A stretch of DNA of 20,461 bases from Gammaproteobacteria bacterium (GTDB lineage Bacteria; Pseudomonadota; Gammaproteobacteria; Pseudomonadales; Azotimanducaceae_A): contig JAPOON010000766.1 in the NCBI GenBank assembly GCA_026713405.1, forward strand, positions 1-20,461, read 5' to 3'. A program made the translations under genes and the position numbers. Positions 7,319-13,943 of this stretch are shown piece by piece. Positions within the stretch are counted from its first letter, which is position 1; the number at the start of each line of letters is the position of its first letter. The notes beneath the pieces were generated by a model that saw only the letters and a program-made list of their open reading frames with translations, searched no databases and had not been told where the DNA came from.

Positions 7319-8074
7319 ATGCCCACCAAGGATGTCGAAGCGCTCGCGCGCCTGATCGATTCGTCGGATCGCATCGCTTTCTTTACCGGCGCGGGTATCA
7401 GCACCGAATCCGGCATCCCCGACTTCAGAACCCCCGGCTCCGGCCTGTGGACGAAGATGAAACCCATCCCGTTTCAGGAGTTCATCGCCTCCGAGGACGT
7501 GCGCCAGGAGTCCTGGCGGCGGCGCTTCAGCGGCGATCGCACCCTGGAGAACGCCCGGGCGAACAAGGGGCACCGCAGCGTGGCCCAACTGGTCGACGAG
7601 GGCCGTTGCATCGCGGTCATCACCCAGAACGTCGATAACCTGTTTCAGGACGCGGGCATCCCGGACGACAGGGTCATCGAACTGCACGGCAATGCCGGGT
7701 ACGCCCGATGCCTCTCCTGCGGCATTCGCTACGAGCTGGCCGACCTCGAAAACCAGTTCCGGGAAACCGGCCGGGTGCAGCCCTGCAGCGCCTGCGGCGG
7801 CATCGTCAAGTCGGCAACCATATCGTTCGGCCAGGCCATGCCGGAAGCGGCCATGCAACGTGCCCAGGAAGCGACCGAATCATGCGACCTCATGGTGGTC
7901 GCCGGTTCATCCCTGGTCGTCTACCCCGCCGCCGGGTTTCCCGAATACGCGAAGCAGCTTGGCGCCAGGGTCGCCATCGTGAACCGGGAAGAAACGCCCC
8001 TGGATCCCATTGCCGATGTGGTGGTCAACCGCGAGATCGGGCCGACACTGTCGTTTGTGGTCGGCTTGAACTAG
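7319..8074 (+). CDS. Sir2-family NAD-dependent protein deacylase
   Basis: Sirtuins remove acetyl or related acyl groups from lysines using NAD+, yielding nicotinamide and O-acyl-ADP-ribose; here in the cytoplasm. The 251-residue protein has FFTGAGISTESGIPDFR (residues 21-37, NAD loop), TQNVDNLFQDAG (102-112; most sirtuins have an aspartate-x-leucine-histidine here, this one has Asn-Leu-Phe), and the catalytic His123 in ELHGN. The four zinc cysteines are C131-x2-C134 and C156-x2-C159, followed by GSSLVVYPAAG (196-206). Length is typical of bacterial CobB-like sirtuins. It faces the acyl-CoA synthetase gene tail to tail with 50 bp between. Sirtuins in many bacteria activate acyl-CoA synthetases by deacylating their catalytic lysine, so the pairing may be functional, but that is inference. 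Preferred acyl group is not determinable. Confidence 0.94.
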   Translation: MPTKDVEALARLIDSSDRIAFFTGAGISTESGIPDFRTPGSGLWTKMKPIPFQEFIASEDVRQESWRRRFSGDRTLENARANKGHRSVAQLVDEGRCIAVITQNVDNLFQDAGIPDDRVIELHGNAGYARCLSCGIRYELADLENQFRETGRVQPCSACGGIVKSATISFGQAMPEAAMQRAQEATESCDLMVVAGSSLVVYPAAGFPEYAKQLGARVAIVNREETPLDPIADVVVNREIGPTLSFVVGLN

Positions 8075-8124
8075 TGTTTTTCGGCGCAGGGGCGGTCGCG
8101 CCGTCGGGGTGACCCGGGCATCGT

Positions 8125-9780
8125 TCATCCGGACCCCAGTCGCCGCTCCTCTCCGTCAATGTCCGCGGCCCACTGCCGAATGACGAATTTCTGTATCTTT
8201 CCGGTGGAGGTCTTGGGCAGGTCCCGAAACAGGACATGCCGGGGACACTTGAAATGGGCCAGCCGCTCACGGCAGAAGTCGATGAGTTCGGACGCCGTCG
8301 CCGTGCATCCTTCCTTCAGTTCCACGAAGGCTGCCGGTGTCTCTCCCCAGCGCTGGTCCGGCGCCGCCACCACCGCCGCTTCGCCCACCGCCGGGTGCTG
8401 GTAGATCACGCTCTCCACCTCGATGGACGAAACGTTCTCGCCACCGGTGATGATGATGTCCTTCGACCGGTCCTTGAGCTGGATATGGCCGTCCGGGTGC
8501 ATCACCGCCAGGTCGCCCGACCGGAAATGCCCGCCGGCAAACGCCTCGTCGGTGGCCGGGCCGTTCTTCAGATAGCCTTTCATGACCACATTGCCGCGAA
8601 ACATCACCTCGCCCATCTGCTCGCCGTCCGGCTTGACCGGCTCGAGGGTTTCCGGGTCACGAACGCTCAACTCTTCCAGCACCGTGTAGTTGACCCCCTG
8701 GCGCGCCTTCAGCGCCGCTCTTTCCGTGGCCGGCAGCCCGTCCCAATCCGACTTCCAGGCACACACGGCCGCCGGGCCATAGACCTCGGTAAGCCCGTAG
8801 ACATGAGTAATGCGGAATCCGACCGCTTCGGCGCGCTGCAGCACGGCAGCGGGGGGCGCGGCGCCGGCGGTCATGACCTCAACCGGCTTGTCGAGCGCGA
8901 TGCCGCGACTCTCCGCCTCGGAAGTCGCCATGTTGAGAACGATCGGCGCCCCGCACAGGTGGGTCACGCCGGCCTCGCCGATGGCCGCCAGTATGTCCTC
9001 CGCGGCCGGGGCACGCAGACAGATATTGGTGCCCGCCACGGCGGCCACCGTCCACGGGAAGCACCAGCCGTTGCAGTGAAACATCGGCAGCGTCCAGAGA
9101 TACCGGGGATGACGGGGCAGGCTCCATTCCAGGGCGTTGCCCAGCGCGTTCAGATACGCGCCCCGGTGATGATAGACAACGCCCTTCGGGTTCCCCGTGG
9201 TGCCCGAGGTGTAGTTCAGCGCTATGGCGTCCCACTCGTCTCCGGGCGCCATGTCCGAGTCGGGCATGGGTTCCGATGCAGCCAGCAGGGATTCGTACTC
9301 CAGGGCGCCTCGGGGCTTCTCGCCGGGCGCCGCGGGGTCATGCACATGGACGATCTCCGGCTGCACCGCGGCGAGTGACACTGCTTCCATCGCCGTTTCC
9401 GCCAGGCCCGAGTCGACGACGAAGTACTCGGCTTCTCCGTGATCCAGGATGAAGGCGATTCCGGCCGCGTCCAGGCGCGTATTGATCATGTTGAGCACCG
9501 CCCCGGACATCGGCACTCCGAACGCCATTTCCACCGCGGCGGGCGTGTTGGGCAACAGGGCCGCGACGGTAGAACCGAAGTCAGCCCCTCGGGAGCGCAG
9601 CGCCGCCGCCAGCGATGCACATCGCCCGTAGGTCTCCGCCCAGGAGCGGCTGTCGTTGCCGTATTGAACGGCTGCGTGGTCCGGATAAGCCCGGGCCGTT
9701 CTCCTGATCAGGGAAATCGGGGAAAGCGGTGTGTAGTTGGCGCGGCGCCTGCCGAGGCCGGTCTCGTACTTTGCGTTCAA
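8125..9780 (-). CDS. AMP-forming acyl-CoA synthetase (adenylate-forming ligase)
   Basis: This enzyme activates a carboxylic acid with ATP to an acyl-adenylate and transfers it to CoA. Core motifs are intact over 551 residues: YTSGTTGNPKG (190-200, phosphate-binding), PMFHCNGW (232-239), VYGLTEVYGP (around residue 330), FRSGDLAVMHPDG, the hinge KDRSKDIIITGGENVSSIEVE, and C-terminal KTSTGK with the catalytic Lys528. The HCNGW region and overall pattern resemble medium-chain or methylmercaptopropionyl-CoA (DmdB-like) ligases, but the substrate is not certain. The start is an unusual TTG (9778-9780). A stop lies two codons upstream, no ATG lies near the conserved N-terminus (NYTPLSPISLI), and GGGAG lies eight bases before it. 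The gene ends 50 bp from the convergent sirtuin gene. Lys528 is the kind of lysine that sirtuins regulate. Confidence 0.92.
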   Translation of the reverse strand: MNAKYETGLGRRRANYTPLSPISLIRRTARAYPDHAAVQYGNDSRSWAETYGRCASLAAALRSRGADFGSTVAALLPNTPAAVEMAFGVPMSGAVLNMINTRLDAAGIAFILDHGEAEYFVVDSGLAETAMEAVSLAAVQPEIVHVHDPAAPGEKPRGALEYESLLAASEPMPDSDMAPGDEWDAIALNYTSGTTGNPKGVVYHHRGAYLNALGNALEWSLPRHPRYLWTLPMFHCNGWCFPWTVAAVAGTNICLRAPAAEDILAAIGEAGVTHLCGAPIVLNMATSEAESRGIALDKPVEVMTAGAAPPAAVLQRAEAVGFRITHVYGLTEVYGPAAVCAWKSDWDGLPATERAALKARQGVNYTVLEELSVRDPETLEPVKPDGEQMGEVMFRGNVVMKGYLKNGPATDEAFAGGHFRSGDLAVMHPDGHIQLKDRSKDIIITGGENVSSIEVESVIYQHPAVGEAAVVAAPDQRWGETPAAFVELKEGCTATASELIDFCRERLAHFKCPRHVLFRDLPKTSTGKIQKFVIRQWAADIDGEERRLGSG

Positions 9781-9817
9781 TTCTCAGGCTCCCTGCCGAT
9801 ACGTCTCCCCGTCGATT

Positions 9818-9982
9818 CTAGCAGCCCGTGGCAAAAGTCCGGCGAAGCACCGAGAGCGCCGATGCGCCCGTCTGACAAGGCGCGAGGAGCGAGAATATCG
9901 GGCATATTTGAGCGACAAGAAACGCAGTCAGGCGGGCGCAGCGGCGTTCGAATGCCGGCGGACTTTTGCCACGGGCTGCTAG
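9818..9982. repeat. 165-bp palindromic (MITE-like) element with 24-bp perfect inverted ends
   Basis: Bases 9818-9841 and 9959-9982 are exact reverse complements over 24 bp (CTAGCAGCCCGTGGCAAAAG at the left outer end). After a 23/20-bp gap the arms pair again: CGCCCGTCTGAC (9865-9876) with GTCAGGCGGGCG (9927-9938), 11 of 12. The centre carries AATAT-CGGGC-ATATT. Both outer ends are CTAG, which could be a 4-bp target duplication of the kind IS5-type elements make, although CTAG is self-complementary and so could equally be part of the inverted repeat. It encodes no transposase. Its spurious short reading frames should not be annotated. The structure suits a non-autonomous element or a fold-back RNA/DNA structure. 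Confidence 0.8.
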
Positions 9983-10145
9983 CCGCACCCAATCATGAAT
10001 GGGGCGGCGATGTGAGGTTTCCGCCAAAGCACAATTTGGGCGCGAACCCCTTCCTCTGCCGGATGCGTGCATGGCGGCTCCCTGGGCCCGCGTTTTTGGC
10101 ACCGACTGATTCCGCTAGAATTGGCGGGAATCAAAGGAGGCTCGG
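9983..10145 (+). promoter_or_regulatory. pdsR upstream region with -10 box and strong ribosome binding site
   Basis: Together with the palindromic element, this completes a 365-bp gap without genes. AAAGGAGG ending at 10140, five bases before the ATG at 10146, is the strongest Shine-Dalgarno sequence in the window. TAGAAT (10116-10121) is a plausible -10 box; TTGGCA (10096-10101) is -35-like but only 14 bp away. A near-perfect dyad, CCCAATCATGAATGGG (9988-10003, 14 of 16 symmetric), lies just outside the palindromic element and could be an operator. Confidence 0.45.
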
Positions 10146-10847
10146 ATGGCCAAGAGCATCGCTATCGTTGAAGACGACCCGGACCAGCGCGCCAATTACG
10201 CGGATGCCATCACCAAGAAGGGTTACGAGGTCGTCGCCTACGCCAGCCGCGAAGAGGCACTGGACGGCATGCACGCCAATCTCCCGGACCTGGTCATTCT
10301 CGACATCATCCTCGGCGACGAGGTCGATGCGGGCTTTCAGCTATGCCGGGCGCTGCTCGGCAAGTCGCCATCGCTGCCGGTCATCTTCCTCACCGAACGA
10401 ATCGACGAGATCGACAAGATTTCGGGTTTGCGCCTCGGCGCCTGGGACTACCTGCCCAAACCCATTTCCCTCGACTACCTGGCCGAGCGCATCTCCTCGC
10501 TCCTGCGCATCAACGAGGTACGCTCCGAGCACGCCGAACAGGAAAGTCCCACGGCCAAGCACGTGGGCGATCTGACCATCGACCAGGAAGCGCTGCTGGT
10601 GTCGTGGAAAGGCCATCGCATCGACCTTTCCGGCACGGAGTTCCGAATGCTGGCAAAACTCGTGCGCCAGCCGGGCCACGCAGTCAGCTACGAATCGCTG
10701 ATGAACGCCACCATGCAGAGCCTGGTGACCAACAACACCATCAACACCCACATGCGCAACATCCGCAAGAAGTTCGAGAAGGTGGACAGCACCTTTGCGG
10801 GCATCAAGAGCGAGTACGGTTTCGGCTACCGATGGTGGCGTCCTTGA
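10146..10847 (+). CDS. pdsR: Response regulator, dedicated-sortase (PdsR) type
   Basis: This is an OmpR-like transcription regulator controlled by phosphorylation. Receiver domain, residues 1-120: acidic pocket E9-D10-D11, phosphoacceptor Asp53 (LVILDIILGDE), switch Thr83 (IFLTER) and Lys105 (DYLPKPIS). DNA-binding winged helix, about 135-233: LSGTEFRMLAKLVRQPGHAVSYESL, then NTINTHMRNIRKKFEKVD and a final GYGFRW-like hairpin (YGFGYRWWRP). The segment GDEVDAGFQLCR and the pattern SGLRLGAWDYL agree with what I remember of the family named proteobacterial dedicated sortase system response regulator. It overlaps the kinase gene by 16 bp, so the two are co-translated. The start is fixed by AAAGGAGG. 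What genes it controls cannot be read here; no sortase gene is adjacent. Confidence 0.88.
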   Translation: MAKSIAIVEDDPDQRANYADAITKKGYEVVAYASREEALDGMHANLPDLVILDIILGDEVDAGFQLCRALLGKSPSLPVIFLTERIDEIDKISGLRLGAWDYLPKPISLDYLAERISSLLRINEVRSEHAEQESPTAKHVGDLTIDQEALLVSWKGHRIDLSGTEFRMLAKLVRQPGHAVSYESLMNATMQSLVTNNTINTHMRNIRKKFEKVDSTFAGIKSEYGFGYRWWRP

Positions 10848-13054
10848 AACGCCTGCGCCGAATCCGGGGCCCGAGGCTCGGCACCAAGCTGATCCTGCTC
10901 GGCATGACATTGTTGATCGTCCCCTGGTTCAGCTACCGCCAGCTCGTGGAGATGGAGCGTCTGCTCGTGCAGGGCCAGTCCCATGCCCAGCTGCTGATGG
11001 CCGAAGGCGTCTCGACGCTTTTCAACGGCAGGGAAGACCTGTTCAACGACCTGCCGGTGACCATCGAAGACTACGAGACCCTGTTCGCGCACCCTCTGCA
11101 GAACAACGTCCGGCTCGACGGGCGCCTGGAGGACTGGGGAGACAACCTGGAGGAGAAGCTGCTCTCCTTCGGTGCCGGGCAGGATGTCGGCGATGCCTCG
11201 TTCCAGCTCCTGCTGGGGGAACGGGCCGGCCAGCTGTACCTCTATCTTCGTGTGCAGGATCCGAAACTCGTCTATCGGAATCCGGACTACCTGCGCCTGG
11301 ACAGCGCCGATCACATCCGCCTTTCGTACATTCGTCCCGACGGCGAAGACGGTCGCGTCAGCCTGGTATTCACGGAACCCGGTGCCGTCACCGCCTACAC
11401 GATGGACGGCGATTGGCGCTTCGCCACCACCGGAGCACCCGAGACGGCGATTCAGGGTTACGTGGAACCCACGGAAACGGGCTGGGCGATGGAGTTTCGC
11501 GTGCCGCTGGATCTGCTGGGGTCCCGGCGCTATTTCGGCGTGTCGGTAGCCGATGTGGACAATCCACGCACACGGGAAGTCGCCGCCCTGGTACAAACCC
11601 TGCCCACGGCCGGCAAGGAGAGCTTCGACCTTGTTGTTCTGCGCTCACCGGAAGTGCTGAACATCATCGAGGGGCTCGGCTATTCCGGCGCCCGTATCCT
11701 GGTCATCGATGCCGAGCAACGGGTGCGCGCCGAGACCGGCGCACACACCACCGCGGTGGCCGGCGAACCGCCCGACTCGCTGATGGCTTTCATCGAGGAC
11801 GGTTTCGAAGCCATTCGCCCGCTGCTGCACCGGTTCAGCATGTTCGAGCGCTGGGACCCCCAAGCGGACGGCCGCGGCGACCCCGAGGACATCGCCAACG
11901 AGATCATTGCCGAATCCCTGGGCGGCAACCCCCAGGTCATCCGCCAGAGCGTCGATGAGTCGCTGGAGATCATCACGGCGGCACATCCCATCGTCTCCCG
12001 GGACAACGTCATCGGCACGGTGGTCGTCGAACAGAACATCGACGACATCATGAGCTTTCAGCGCTCGGCGCTCGAGCAGGTGATCCTGGTCTCCGTGGCG
12101 AGCCTGTTCGCCATTCTGATCGCCATGGTGGGCTTTGCGGGCCGGCTCGCCTGGCGCATCCGCAACCTGCGCCAGGAGGCGAGCGCAGCCATCGATGCCC
12201 GGGGGCGGCTCAGAACCAGCACGTTGCGCAGCGAGACGTCTTCCGGCGACGAGATTGGCGACCTGTCGCGCAGCGTCTCCGACATGCTCTCGAAGCTGCA
12301 CCAGCACAGCATGTTCCTGGAGAACATGCCCAGGACCCTGCGCCACGAGATCAACAACCCGCTGAATACCCTCAGCACCTCGCTGCAGAACCTCGCCGAG
12401 CAGCATCCCGAGGTGCGCGACAGCAAGTATCTCGACAGCGCCAGGCGCGGCGTGATGCGCATCGGCTCCATCGTGCAGAACCTGGCCGACGCGGCCAGCC
12501 TGGAGGAATCGCTGGAAACCGAGGAACTGGAACTGGTCGACATCCGGCAACTCCTCGAAAACTACGTGGCCAACTGCCGCCTGAGCCATCCCCGGTGCGA
12601 GTTCGTTTACCGGGGCACGGGAACGGCGGCGTACGCGCGGGTCTCGGACCACCGCATCGAGCAGATGCTGGACAAGATCGTCGACAACGCCATCGACTTC
12701 CATCGGGCCGACAGCCCGGTCACCGTGCAGCTCGACACGAATCGCGGCTACCTGCAGATAACGGTGGCCAACCGGGGTCCCATCCTGCCGGACAAGTCCC
12801 AGGAGTCACTGTTCGACTCCATGGTGACGCACCGGGGCCCGCACAGTCACATGCACTTCGGCCTCGGCCTCTACGTGGTGCGGGTCATCGCCGAACATCA
12901 CGGCGGTCACGTGCGCGCGCTGAACCTGGCCGACGGCAGCGGTGTTGCCGTCATGGTCCAGTTACCCGTGGCCAGGGATGCTCCCTCGCCGGTGAAGATC
13001 ACGACAGCCGGCGAAAACCGTGCCGGCGTTCGAGCGGCTCAGGCGGGCCGGTAG
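10832..13054 (+). CDS. pdsS: Membrane sensor histidine kinase, dedicated-sortase (PdsS) type
   Basis: This is the partner kinase of the preceding regulator. The 740 residues comprise: TM1 about 19-35; a large periplasmic region that opens with PWFSYRQLVEMERLLVQGQ (31-49) and holds a carbohydrate-binding/DOMON-like sandwich (about 94-270, starting VRLDGRLEDWGDN); a linker with SRDNVIGTVVVEQ; TM2 about 416-437; HAMP about 438-492; the phosphoacceptor His505 in LRHEINNPLNTLSTSL; and an ATPase domain with N-box Asn619 (DKIVDNAIDF), a degenerate D-box (ANRGPILP) and G-box FGLGLYVVR (676-684). The N-terminal motif and sandwich match my memory of PdsS kinases. The frame is open upstream, but the start must be near the regulator's end: ATG 10832 is chosen, and TTG 10844 is an alternative. 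The 3' end overlaps the convergent hydrolase gene by 16 bp. Confidence 0.86.
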   Translation: MVASLKRLRRIRGPRLGTKLILLGMTLLIVPWFSYRQLVEMERLLVQGQSHAQLLMAEGVSTLFNGREDLFNDLPVTIEDYETLFAHPLQNNVRLDGRLEDWGDNLEEKLLSFGAGQDVGDASFQLLLGERAGQLYLYLRVQDPKLVYRNPDYLRLDSADHIRLSYIRPDGEDGRVSLVFTEPGAVTAYTMDGDWRFATTGAPETAIQGYVEPTETGWAMEFRVPLDLLGSRRYFGVSVADVDNPRTREVAALVQTLPTAGKESFDLVVLRSPEVLNIIEGLGYSGARILVIDAEQRVRAETGAHTTAVAGEPPDSLMAFIEDGFEAIRPLLHRFSMFERWDPQADGRGDPEDIANEIIAESLGGNPQVIRQSVDESLEIITAAHPIVSRDNVIGTVVVEQNIDDIMSFQRSALEQVILVSVASLFAILIAMVGFAGRLAWRIRNLRQEASAAIDARGRLRTSTLRSETSSGDEIGDLSRSVSDMLSKLHQHSMFLENMPRTLRHEINNPLNTLSTSLQNLAEQHPEVRDSKYLDSARRGVMRIGSIVQNLADAASLEESLETEELELVDIRQLLENYVANCRLSHPRCEFVYRGTGTAAYARVSDHRIEQMLDKIVDNAIDFHRADSPVTVQLDTNRGYLQITVANRGPILPDKSQESLFDSMVTHRGPHSHMHFGLGLYVVRVIAEHHGGHVRALNLADGSGVAVMVQLPVARDAPSPVKITTAGENRAGVRAAQAGR

Positions 13055-13941
13055 ACGCTGTCGAGATCCGGGTCGCCGTCAGTCGCCAGCGTTCCGCTTT
13101 CCACCAGGTAAACCGTCGCCGCCAGCACGCTGCGGGCCGCCGCGGGGTACATGAACTCCGGGAGATCGGTGTACATGAGCGGCACCATCTCCTCGATCCT
13201 GAACACGCCCTTGCCGATGCAATCCAGGATCTGTTCTTCCCGCTCCCGCCGATGGGCGATGAAGGCGGAGACCAGCGGCTTGGGGTCCTCGATGCAGGGC
13301 CCGTGGGTCGGCCAGAAGATACGGTCATCCCGCTCGAGCAGCAGTTCCAGGCTCGACATATAGGCAGCCATGTCGCCGTCTGGCGGCGAAATGATGCTGG
13401 TGGACCACCCCATGACATGGTCGCCGGTGAACAGCGCGCGCTCTCCCTGCAACTGGTAACAGATGTGATTCGACGTATGGCCCGGGGTGTACACGCACTC
13501 CACGGACCAGCCGTCGCCGTGAATCACATCGCCGTGGCGCACTTTCCAATCCGGCTGGAAGTCCATGTCGCCGCCCTCTTCGACCGGAACGCCGCGTTCG
13601 AGTTTCCCCGCGCCGTGAGGCCCGTACGCGTAGGTTTTCGCATCCGTATGCTCCTGCAACAGGCGACAGCCGGGGGAGTGATCCATATGGGTGTGGGTCA
13701 CCAGGAGATGGGTGATGGTCTCCCCGTTCAACCCGTCCAGCAATGCGGCAATGTGCGCATCGTCCGCCGGCCCCGGATCGATCACCGCCACCCTGCCGCG
13801 GCCGAGGATATAGGTGCCTGTACCGTACAGGGTGAAGGGGCTCGGATTACGGGCTACAACCCGCCGTATGCCCGGCGCCACTTCAGCGACTTCACCATAG
13901 GTGAACTCCAGTTCGCGACGGAATGGAATGCGTACGCTCAT
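13039..13941 (-). CDS. Metallo-beta-lactamase-fold hydrolase
   Basis: This is a zinc-type hydrolase of the MBL superfamily, 300 residues, probably cytoplasmic (no signal peptide). Motifs: THTHMDHSPG (82-91) giving H83, H85, D87, H88; YTPGHTSNH with H155; and FTGDHVMG with bridging D174. A C-terminal helical region (AFIAHRREREEQIL ... FRIEEMVPLMY) is like that of LACTB2-type and other 'beta-lactamase 2' proteins, which include ribonucleases and thioester hydrolases, so the substrate is open. The ATG at 13939-13941 is preferred over an in-frame GTG at 13974: it has GGGAG about eight bases upstream and lies 2 bp after the kinase stop, whereas the GTG would overlap the kinase gene. It is likely co-transcribed with the kinase. 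Its 3' end overlaps pdsS tail to tail. Confidence 0.88.
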   Translation of the reverse strand: MSVRIPFRRELEFTYGEVAEVAPGIRRVVARNPSPFTLYGTGTYILGRGRVAVIDPGPADDAHIAALLDGLNGETITHLLVTHTHMDHSPGCRLLQEHTDAKTYAYGPHGAGKLERGVPVEEGGDMDFQPDWKVRHGDVIHGDGWSVECVYTPGHTSNHICYQLQGERALFTGDHVMGWSTSIISPPDGDMAAYMSSLELLLERDDRIFWPTHGPCIEDPKPLVSAFIAHRREREEQILDCIGKGVFRIEEMVPLMYTDLPEFMYPAAARSVLAATVYLVESGTLATDGDPDLDSVYRPA

Positions 13942-13943
13942 GT

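Noticed and set aside
7199..7858. Upstream extension of the exbD frame into the sirtuin gene
   Set aside because: The extension is antisense to conserved sirtuin sequence, would add 220 residues before the short ExbD N-terminus, and has no family resemblance.
8082..8103. CGGCGC/GCGCCG hairpin between the sirtuin and acyl-CoA synthetase genes as a bidirectional terminator
   Set aside because: The stem is only 6 bp with a 10-nt loop, and the adjacent T-run lies before the stem on the plus strand (an A-run after it on the minus strand), the wrong side for an intrinsic terminator in either direction.
9777..10102. Several short open frames across the palindromic element (both strands)
   Set aside because: They arise from the inverted repeat itself, give the same peptide pieces in mirrored frames, and have no start signals.
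10096..10113. TGGCAC upstream of pdsR as a sigma-54 promoter
   Set aside because: The required TTGC-type -12 element is absent at the correct spacing after TGGCAC.
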